From Streptomonospora nanhaiensis (GTDB lineage Bacteria; Actinomycetota; Actinomycetes; Streptosporangiales; Streptosporangiaceae), in NCBI RefSeq assembly GCF_013410565.1, contig NZ_JACCFO010000001.1, positions 2,728,001 through 2,792,000 of the forward strand: a stretch of 64,000 nt of DNA, written 5' to 3'. Below, in pieces: positions 57,951 through 64,000 of the stretch; position 1 is the first letter of the stretch, and every line of letters starts with the position of its first letter. Under the pieces are notes generated by a model that searched no databases, was not told the DNA's origin, and worked only from the letters and a program-made list of their open reading frames with translations. The translations under genes were made by a program, and so were the position numbers.

Positions 57951-59188
57951 CCGGCGACACCGACTACCTGACCGGACTGGCCGAGGTCCTGTGGCCCTGC
58001 GGGGGCATGCTCGGCCGCGGCGAACCCGCCGCGATCCGGAGCGGGTCCAGCCCCGCCCGGGGCAGCCGCGACAGCCGCGTCTACCTTCCGGTGCCCTCGG
58101 CGCACAACCCCCGGGTCATCCTGCCGGTCACCAACCGCTACGCCGCCGCGCGCGGGATCGCGGCGTTCGCCCAGCGGCACTCCTTCCGCGAACGCGTGCG
58201 CGCCACCGTGCTCACCACGGCGTTCGCCTGCGGGGTGGCGCCGCTGCTGCTGCGCGACCGGCTGCACGTGGGCGCGGGCCGCACCATCGAGCACGCGCTC
58301 TCCGCGGCGCTGGACCGCACGGTGGTCATCGCCATCCACATCGGCCCGCCGCGCGCCAACCGCAAGCCCGTCCTGCTGCTGCTCACCCCCGCCGGGCGCG
58401 CCATCGGCTACGCCAAGCTCGGCGTCAACGACCTCACCAGCCGCCTGGTCCGCGCCGAGACCGAGGCGCTGGGCCTGCTGGCGGAGTCCCGCCTGCCCGA
58501 CATCACGGTCCCCCGGCTGCTGCACGCCGGGGAGTGGAACGGCCGCCCGCTGCTGGTCCAGGACGCCCTGCCCGTGGGCGACCAGACCGACCGCCCCACC
58601 CGGCGCCAACTGCTGCGCTGCGTGCTGCAGATCGGCGCGCTCCAGCCGATCGAGGTGCTGCCGCTGTCGCGCAGCCCCTACCGGGGCCTGCTGCGCGCCC
58701 GGATCGCCGGCCTCGGCGCCCGCCCCGAGGCCGAACCGCTGCGCGCCTGCCTGGAGCACCTGCCCGACGTCCGCGTCCCCTTCGGCGCCTGGCACGGCGA
58801 CCTCACCCGGTGGAACCTCGCCTGCACCCCGCGCCGGGCGTTCGTGTGGGACTGGGAGCGGCTGGCCTTCGGCGTCCCGCTGGGGTTCGACGCCCTGCAC
58901 TACGAGCTGAACGAGTGCGTGCAGATCGGGGTGCACCCGGGCGTGCACCGGTGGCTGGACACCGGCGCCCGGCTGCTGCGCGACCCCCTGATGAGCGGCG
59001 CCGGGCTGCCCTCGGGCGCGGTGGCCACGGTCATGGCGCTCTACCTGATCGACCTCGCCACCCGCTACCTCCAGGACCGCCAGGCCGAGGCCGGCGCCCG
59101 GCTCGCGGCCGTCGACGACTGGCTGCTGCCGGCCCTGGCCGGCCTGCGCGACCGCGCCGAGTACGAGACCCGCGAGGCCGCCGGATGA
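57947..59188 (+). CDS. Aminoglycoside-phosphotransferase (APH)-fold protein in a polysaccharide locus
   Basis: A 413-residue cytosolic protein with a kinase-like fold. The catalytic loop is FGAWHGDLTRWNLA (His283, Asp285, Asn290) and the metal-binding Asp is in VWDWERLAFG. The N-lobe has RKPVLLLLTPAGRAIGYAKL, with the lysine in YAKL as the ATP contact. These residues predict ATP-dependent phosphorylation of a small molecule, sugar or lipid carrier. Antibiotic resistance is improbable given its setting: it is coupled to the ligase gene (ATGA) within the polysaccharide operon. Its substrate is unknown. Confidence 0.8.
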   Translation: MTGDTDYLTGLAEVLWPCGGMLGRGEPAAIRSGSSPARGSRDSRVYLPVPSAHNPRVILPVTNRYAAARGIAAFAQRHSFRERVRATVLTTAFACGVAPLLLRDRLHVGAGRTIEHALSAALDRTVVIAIHIGPPRANRKPVLLLLTPAGRAIGYAKLGVNDLTSRLVRAETEALGLLAESRLPDITVPRLLHAGEWNGRPLLVQDALPVGDQTDRPTRRQLLRCVLQIGALQPIEVLPLSRSPYRGLLRARIAGLGARPEAEPLRACLEHLPDVRVPFGAWHGDLTRWNLACTPRRAFVWDWERLAFGVPLGFDALHYELNECVQIGVHPGVHRWLDTGARLLRDPLMSGAGLPSGAVATVMALYLIDLATRYLQDRQAEAGARLAAVDDWLLPALAGLRDRAEYETREAAG

Positions 59189-59338
59189 CCCGCCCCCGCC
59201 CCGCGGGCCGCGCCACCGGGCCGCCGCGCCGCGCGGGCCCCGCGCGCCCGTCTCCCGCACCCCGCTGAGGCGGCGGCCGATCCGGCCGCCGCCCGCCTTC
59301 GCGCCACCGCTCCACCTCACCGGACAAGGAAACCGCCC

Positions 59339-60214
59339 ATGAGCGCGCACCCGACCGCCCGGACCGCCCTGCCTCCGGCGGTCAAGGACACCATCCGCTC
59401 GGTGTCCCACGTCTTCGGCCAGGCCACCAGCGGCATCCGCTCGCTGCCCACGTTCCTCATCGTCGGCGCCCAGCGCTGCGGCACCACCTCGCTGTTCCGC
59501 GCCCTGACCCAGCACCCGCAGGTCATGGGCCCGGTGCTGCGCAAGGGGGTGCACTACTTCGACACCCAGTACGCCCGGGGCCTGGACTTCTACCGGGGGC
59601 ACTTCCCGCCCCGCCTGTTCACCCGGCCCTGCCGGGGCCGGCCCCGCGTGGAGGTCGGCGAGTCCAGCCCCTACTACCTGTTCCACCCCCTGGCCGCCGA
59701 GCGCCTGGCGCGCGACCTGCCCGGCGTGAAGGTCATCGTGATGCTGCGCGACCCGGTCGAGCGCGCCTACTCCGCGCACAGCCACGAACTGGCGCGCGGG
59801 TTCGAGACCGAGCCGTTCGAGCGCGCACTGGAACTGGAGGAGGAGCGGCTGCGCGGCGAGGAGGACCGGCTGCGCCGCGACCCCACCGCCTACTCCCACT
59901 CCCACCAGCACCACGCCTACCTCGCGCGCGGGCGCTACGCCGAGCAGCTGCGGCGGCTGGAGAAGGCGGTGGGGCGCGACCGCATGCACGTCATCGACAG
60001 CGAGGCGTTCTTCACCGCGCCCGCCGCGACCTTCGCCGCCGTGGAGCACTTCCTGGGCATCGGCCACCACGACCGCGTCCGGTTCGGCCGGCACAACGCC
60101 CGGTCCCGCTCGGCCATGCCCGAGGACCTGCGCGCCCGGCTGGCCGACCACTTCGCCGAGGCCGACCGGGAGCTGGCCGACTGGTGGGGCCGCACCCCGG
60201 CGTGGCGGGCGTGA
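59339..60214 (+). CDS. PAPS-dependent sulfotransferase
   Basis: A 291-residue cytosolic sulfotransferase. The 5'-phosphosulfate loop is FLIVGAQRCGTTSLFRALTQ (about residues 39-58), the 3'-phosphate motif VIVMLRDPVERAYSAHSHEL (about 130-149). Related to the heparan-type/NodH-like Sulfotransfer_1/3 group, it probably adds sulfate to a sugar of the repeat unit. AAGGA precedes the ATG. It lies 150 bases after the APH-fold gene and overlaps the flippase gene as GTGA. The donor PAPS can come from the APS kinase at 48-49.6 kb. The acceptor is not known. Confidence 0.92.
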   Translation: MSAHPTARTALPPAVKDTIRSVSHVFGQATSGIRSLPTFLIVGAQRCGTTSLFRALTQHPQVMGPVLRKGVHYFDTQYARGLDFYRGHFPPRLFTRPCRGRPRVEVGESSPYYLFHPLAAERLARDLPGVKVIVMLRDPVERAYSAHSHELARGFETEPFERALELEEERLRGEEDRLRRDPTAYSHSHQHHAYLARGRYAEQLRRLEKAVGRDRMHVIDSEAFFTAPAATFAAVEHFLGIGHHDRVRFGRHNARSRSAMPEDLRARLADHFAEADRELADWWGRTPAWRA

Positions 60215-61782
60215 GCCCGGCCCACGCGGGCGGACCCGACATGCGCCGGGTTGCGCGCGGCGGGGCCGTGAACATGGCCGGCGCGGTCGCGGCGGCGGTC
60301 GTCAACCTCGGCGTGGTGGTCGCCGTCACCCGCGGTTTCTCCGCCGAGACCGCCGGACTGCTGTTCTCGGCCACCTCGGTGTTCCTCATCGCCTCGGCGG
60401 TGGCCAACCTGGGCACTCCCAGCGGGCTGGTGTACTTCCTGGCGCGGCTGCGCGCGCTGGGCGCGGCCGAGGCGGTCCCGCGCGTGCTGCGGACCGCCCT
60501 GTGCCCGGCCGCCGGGGCGGCGGTGCTGCTCGGCGCGGCCGTGTTCGCCTTCGCCGACGTGCTGGCGGCGCTGCTGTCGGACCCGGCGGCGGCGGTGTAC
60601 CTGCGGCTGCTCGCGGTGTTCCTGCCGTTCGCCGTGCTCACCGACGCCGCGCTGGCCGCCACCCGCGCCTACCACGACCACGCCCCCACCGTGCTGCTGG
60701 AGAAGCTGGGCCGCCCGACGGCCCAGCTCGCGCTGGTGTGCGGAGTGGCCCTGACGGGCTGGGCGGGCCTGCTCACGGTCGCCTGGGCCGGCCCCTACCT
60801 GCCGGTGGCGGTGCTGGCGTGGTGGTGGATGCGCCGGATCACCGGCGCGCCGCGCGCCAAGGCCCCGCCGGACACGCCGGACCCCCCGGACGCACCCTGC
60901 CCCACGCCCGCCCCCGCCGACGCGGTCCCGCCGCGCGCGTTCTGGGCGTTCTCCCTGCCCCGCGCGGTCGCCGGCATCGCCCAGCTGGGGATCCAGCGCC
61001 TGGGCATCGTGTTCGTCGCCGCCCTCCAGGGCGCCGCCGAGGCCGCCGTCTTCACCGCCGCGACCCGGTTCATGGTCGCCGGCCAGTTCGCCGCCCAGGC
61101 GCTCCAGTTCGCCGCCGAGGCGCGACTGGCCGAACTGCTGGCCGTCGACGACCGCCGGGGCGCCGCCCGGCTCTACCGCGCCGGCACGGCCTGGCAGATC
61201 TGCCTGACGTGGCCGCTGTTCCTCCCCGTCCTCGCCTACGCCCCGCTGCTGATGGCGGTGTTCGGGTCCGGCTACACCGCGGGCGCCCCCGTCCTGGTGG
61301 TGGTGGCGCTGGCCCAGCTGGCGTCGTCGGCGCTGGGCATGGGCGACCTCGTGCTGGCGATGACGGGGCGCACCCGGCTGAACCTGGCCAACAACCTCCT
61401 GGCGCTGGCCGCCGACCTCCTGCTGTGCGTCCTGCTCATCCCCGTCCTGGGCACGGTCGGCGCCGCGCTGGCGTGGGCCGGGGCGGTCGCGGTGCGCAAG
61501 GTCCTCCCGCTCGCGCAGCTGGCGCGCTCGCACGGGCTGCACCCCTTCGACCGGCGGTGGTTCCTGGCGGCGGGCGTGTGCCTGGTGTGGTTCGGGGCGC
61601 TGCCGGGGCTGTGCGCCGCGGTGCTGGGCGCGTCCGGGCTGTCGCTGGCCCTCGCCCTGGCCGCGGGCGCCGCCGGGTACCCGGCCACGCTGTGGCGGCT
61701 GCGGGCGCCGCTGGAACTCGACGGCCTGCTGTCCCGCCGGCGGCGCCCGGCCCCCGAGGCGGTCGGGGCGGACACGGCCTGA
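60211..61782 (+). CDS. Wzx-like polysaccharide flippase (MOP superfamily)
   Basis: A 523-residue integral membrane protein with about 12-14 helices, of the polysaccharide biosynthesis/MATE-like family. GGAVNMAGAVAAAVVNLGVV opens the first helices, TRGFSAETAGLLFSATSVFL follows, and the second half repeats the pattern from AFWAFSLPRAVAGIAQLGIQ. A Pro-rich cytosolic loop (about residues 215-245) separates the halves. It would move the lipid-linked repeat across the membrane before polymerisation by the Wzy-like protein. The GTG start overlaps the sulfotransferase stop (GTGA), which implies that sulfation precedes flipping; this is an inference. Confidence 0.86.
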   Translation: MSPAHAGGPDMRRVARGGAVNMAGAVAAAVVNLGVVVAVTRGFSAETAGLLFSATSVFLIASAVANLGTPSGLVYFLARLRALGAAEAVPRVLRTALCPAAGAAVLLGAAVFAFADVLAALLSDPAAAVYLRLLAVFLPFAVLTDAALAATRAYHDHAPTVLLEKLGRPTAQLALVCGVALTGWAGLLTVAWAGPYLPVAVLAWWWMRRITGAPRAKAPPDTPDPPDAPCPTPAPADAVPPRAFWAFSLPRAVAGIAQLGIQRLGIVFVAALQGAAEAAVFTAATRFMVAGQFAAQALQFAAEARLAELLAVDDRRGAARLYRAGTAWQICLTWPLFLPVLAYAPLLMAVFGSGYTAGAPVLVVVALAQLASSALGMGDLVLAMTGRTRLNLANNLLALAADLLLCVLLIPVLGTVGAALAWAGAVAVRKVLPLAQLARSHGLHPFDRRWFLAAGVCLVWFGALPGLCAAVLGASGLSLALALAAGAAGYPATLWRLRAPLELDGLLSRRRRPAPEAVGADTA

Positions 61783-61904
61783 GACCCCGCCGCGGAAAAC
61801 GGGCGGATCCGGCGAACCGGGCCGGACGGGCCGCCCCCGCCCGGCCCGGTCCCTCCTCCCGGCGGCTGAATTCGCGGACATTACCGTTAGCGATCGGTGA
61901 ATCA

Positions 61905-61917
61905 CCATAAGTTATGG
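61905..61917. promoter_or_regulatory. Palindrome in the promoter region of the Alg14-like gene
   Basis: CCATAAGTTATGG is a perfect 13-nt palindrome 13 bases before the start codon, in an AT-rich island (61867-61920). It could be an operator over the transcription start, or contain a TAAGTT -10. No -35 was fixed. Confidence 0.35.
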
Positions 61918-61929
61918 GATGATGCCGCC

Positions 61930-62388
61930 ATGCCTACCGCTCCAGTCCTCCTCGTCGCGTCGAGCGGGGGCCACCTCGCCCAACTGTGGGCTTTGCGCCC
62001 GTGGTGGCGGGAGCACCGCCGCATCTGGGTCACCTTCCCCACGCCCGACGCCCTGCACCTGCTCGCCGGCGAGGACGTCCGCCACGCCCACCACCCCACC
62101 ACGCGCAACCTCGCCAACCTGGTGCGCAACACCCTGCTGGCGGTGCGCACCCTGGCCCGCACCCGCCCGGCGGCGGTGGTCACCACCGGCGCGGGCGTGG
62201 CCCTGCCGTTCTTCGTGCTGGCCTGGCTGCTGCGGATCCCCACCGTCTACGTCGAGGTCTACGACCGCATCGACACCCCGACCCTGACCACCCGGCTCTG
62301 CCGCCCCTTCACCCGGCTGCACCTCACCCAGTGGGAGGAGCAGCGGGCCTTCCTGCCGACCGCCATCACCGTGGGACCGCTGCTGTGA
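61930..62388 (+). CDS. Alg14-like glycosyltransferase subunit
   Basis: A 152-residue membrane-associated protein of the Alg14/EpsE-D type. The start PVLLVASSGGHLAQLWALRP contains the SSGGHL motif; VVTTGAGVALPFFVLAWLLR and TVYVEVYDRIDTPTLT match the family, whose hydrophobic helix recruits the catalytic Alg13 partner to the membrane. The next gene encodes that partner, coupled by a GTGA overlap. Together they would transfer a sugar to a lipid-linked acceptor, commonly undecaprenyl-PP-sugar. The ATG at 61930 is chosen for the conserved N-terminus; a GTG 11 codons earlier is possible. Confidence 0.88.
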   Translation: MPTAPVLLVASSGGHLAQLWALRPWWREHRRIWVTFPTPDALHLLAGEDVRHAHHPTTRNLANLVRNTLLAVRTLARTRPAAVVTTGAGVALPFFVLAWLLRIPTVYVEVYDRIDTPTLTTRLCRPFTRLHLTQWEEQRAFLPTAITVGPLL

Positions 62389-63902
62389 CCGACCGCCGCG
62401 CCGACTCCGGCGCCGCCGCCGACCCCGCCGACCCGCGCCCGCTGGTGCTGGTGGCGGTGGGCACCGACCACCACCCGTTCACCCGGCTGATCGACTGGGC
62501 CGACACCTACGCCGCCGAACGCCCCGAGGTCCGTGTGCTGGTGCAGCACGGCGCCACGCCCGCGCCCGGCACCGCCGAGGGCGTCGGCCTCATCGACCGC
62601 GACCGGCTCGGCGCGGCCATGCGCGCGGCCGCCGCCGTCGTCACCCACGGCGGCCCGGCCACCATCAGCGAGGCCCGCGCGGCCGGCCGCCTGCCGATCG
62701 CCGTGGCGCGCGACCCCGAACTCGGCGAGCACGTCGACGACCACCAGCTCCGGTTCGTCGCCCGGCTCGACTCCGCCCGGATGGTGCGCTCCTGCTCCAG
62801 CTACCAGCAGTTCGCGGCCACCGTCGACAAGGCGCTGGCCCAGCCCGCCGACTTCCGGGTCGCCGAGGAGCCCGGCGAGGGCCCCGAGGCCGTGGCCCTG
62901 CGCGCCGGCCGGCTGATCGACCTGCTCATCCGCGACACCCGCGCCGACCGCCCGCTCCCCGCCGCGCCGCCGCCGGGGGCGCCGGACACGCCCGAGTGGC
63001 CCGACGTCACCGTGGTCGTGCCCACCCGCGACCGCCCCGACCTGCTGCGCCGCACGCTGCGCCACATCGCCGGGCAGGACTACCCGGGCACCGTGCGCAC
63101 CCTGGTCGTCTACGACCAGGAGGAGCCCGACCCCGCTCTGGCCCGCACCGGCGGGTCCCGCCCGGTGGGCGTCCTGCGCAACACCGGGCGCCCCGGCCTG
63201 GCCGGGGCGCGCAACACCGGCGTCCTGGCCGCCGGCACCGAACTCGTGGCCTTCTGCGACGACGACGACACCTGGCTGCCGGGCAAGCTGCGCGCCCAGG
63301 TCGAGGTCATGCGCGCCGAGCCCGAGACCGAACTCGTGTGCTGCGGCATCCGGGTGGTCTACGGGCACGCCGAGGCCGAGCGGGTGCTCGACCGCACCTG
63401 TGTGGAGTTCGGCGACCTGCTGCGGTCGCGGCTGACCGAACTCCACCCCTCCACGTTCCTGCTGCGCCGCTCCGCGCTGGTCGAGGGCGCCGGCGGGGTC
63501 AACGAGGAGATCCCCGGCAGCTACGCCGAGGACTACGAACTCCTGCTGCGCCTGGCCCGGCGCGGCCCCATCCGCAACGTCCCCGCCGCGCACGTGCGCG
63601 TGCTGTGGCACGCCCGGTCCCACTTCGGCGGCCGGTGGCAGACGATCTCGACGGCGCTGCGCTGGCTGCTGGCGGCCTACCCGGAGTTCCGGCTGGTGCC
63701 GCGCGGGTTCGCCCGGGTGGCCGGGCAGATCGCGTTCGCCGAGGCCGCCGCCGGCCGGCGCGCCGCCGCCCTGGAGTGGGCGGTGGCGGCGCTGCGCGCG
63801 CACCCGGGCGAGGCCCGCGCCTACCTGGCGGCCGCGGTGACCTGCGGGCTGCCGCCGGGCGTGGTGCTGCGCGCCCTGCACCGCCGCGGCCGGGGCCTGT
63901 AG
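62385..63902 (+). CDS. Alg13-like (GT28) - GT2 fusion glycosyltransferase
   Basis: A 505-residue fusion. Residues 1-175 are the Alg13/GT28 C-terminal domain (LVLVAVGTDHHPFTRLIDWA; VTHGGPATISEARAAGRLPI with His88), which pairs with Alg14. From about residue 205 a GT2 family domain follows: VTVVVPTRDRPDLLRRTLRH, AGARNTGVLAAGTELVAFCD and the DDDD metal site at residues 292-295, then EDYELLLRLARRG, and a helical tail. So one chain carries two transferases, likely acting one after the other. The GTG start overlaps the Alg14-like stop. It is the last gene of the polysaccharide cluster. The sugars are unknown. Confidence 0.9.
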   Translation: MTDRRADSGAAADPADPRPLVLVAVGTDHHPFTRLIDWADTYAAERPEVRVLVQHGATPAPGTAEGVGLIDRDRLGAAMRAAAAVVTHGGPATISEARAAGRLPIAVARDPELGEHVDDHQLRFVARLDSARMVRSCSSYQQFAATVDKALAQPADFRVAEEPGEGPEAVALRAGRLIDLLIRDTRADRPLPAAPPPGAPDTPEWPDVTVVVPTRDRPDLLRRTLRHIAGQDYPGTVRTLVVYDQEEPDPALARTGGSRPVGVLRNTGRPGLAGARNTGVLAAGTELVAFCDDDDTWLPGKLRAQVEVMRAEPETELVCCGIRVVYGHAEAERVLDRTCVEFGDLLRSRLTELHPSTFLLRRSALVEGAGGVNEEIPGSYAEDYELLLRLARRGPIRNVPAAHVRVLWHARSHFGGRWQTISTALRWLLAAYPEFRLVPRGFARVAGQIAFAEAAAGRRAAALEWAVAALRAHPGEARAYLAAAVTCGLPPGVVLRALHRRGRGL

Positions 63903-63927
63903 CCGCGCCGCGGGGCGGGGGCGCGCG

Positions 63928-64000
63928 TCAGCGACCGCTCAGCAGCGGGAGCAGGACGTGGTCGACGATCCGCTCCAGCGCGGCGGGGTCGAGCGGACGG
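63928..64000 (-). CDS. C-terminal end of a gene running off the window (possibly a TetR-type regulator)
   Basis: A frame open to the right edge ends at the TGA at 63928-63930. The 24 visible residues include LDPAALERIVDHVLLPLL and end LSGR, an amphipathic helix like the end of TetR-family regulators. This is too short for a firm name. Confidence 0.4.
   Translation of the reverse strand, partial: RPLDPAALERIVDHVLLPLLSGR

Noticed and set aside
57947-59188. Aminoglycoside resistance gene
   Set aside because: The APH fold is real, but the gene is coupled into a polysaccharide operon and lacks similarity to known resistance enzymes that I can recognise.

Overview
The window is very GC-rich, densely packed actinobacterial chromosome with GTG and TTG starts and many GTGA/ATGA overlaps. 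The gene content points to a Nocardiopsaceae-type organism (Nocardiopsis, Streptomonospora or Thermobifida relatives). The evidence is F420 biosynthesis genes, a chitin/cellulose-type AA10 monooxygenase closely resembling the Thermobifida E7 protein as I remember it, a CelR/CebR-type operator, and the block eno-ftsB-DUF501-ppx with mazG and mfd nearby. The genus is an inference. No phage, plasmid or insertion-sequence genes were seen.

Layout. 1-7.0 kb: end of fbiB, a secreted AA10 monooxygenase under a perfect CelR-type palindrome, a DUF1266 protein, a secreted GH18 chitinase, and fbiC. 7.1-11.4 kb: a GT4 glycosyltransferase, a 1.4-kb gene-free region of degenerate ~72-nt repeats in two opposed blocks around a structured element, a methyltransferase and an unknown protein. 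11.6-13.6 kb: an alpha/beta hydrolase coupled to an LPG-synthase-type membrane protein. 13.7-20.9 kb: four tandem paralogous helical-repeat proteins of unknown function, two with frame breaks. 21-26.6 kb: a hexapeptide acyltransferase, cystathionine beta-synthase, an SGNH hydrolase, a thiolase behind a TetR-type operator, and DUF4287.

26.7-38.5 kb: a Bax1-I protein, a TauD dioxygenase with a possible leaderless leader peptide, the proline catabolism pair PRODH/P5CDH divergent from a PucR regulator, an AbrB/RelE-type toxin-antitoxin pair, an F420-type reductase fused to hemerythrin, an ECF41 sigma factor next to an FAD oxidoreductase, and an unusual tRNA gene. 38.6-54 kb: type II NADH dehydrogenase with two Rex-like operators, ppx, DUF501, ftsB, eno (DasR-like site upstream), TauE exporter, FtsW/RodA, mazG, an APS kinase with a worn sulfurylase domain, and mfd followed by a single type I-E CRISPR repeat.

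54.3-63.9 kb: an exopolysaccharide locus. It holds a Wzz-like chain-length protein with a degenerate kinase domain, a Wzy/WaaL-like ligase, an APH-fold protein, a sulfotransferase, a Wzx-like flippase, an Alg14-like protein and an Alg13-GT2 fusion, mostly translationally coupled. With the APS kinase 10 kb away, this suggests a sulfated surface glycan. The least explained parts are the four-paralog cluster, the opposed repeat blocks, the lone CRISPR repeat and the odd tRNA.
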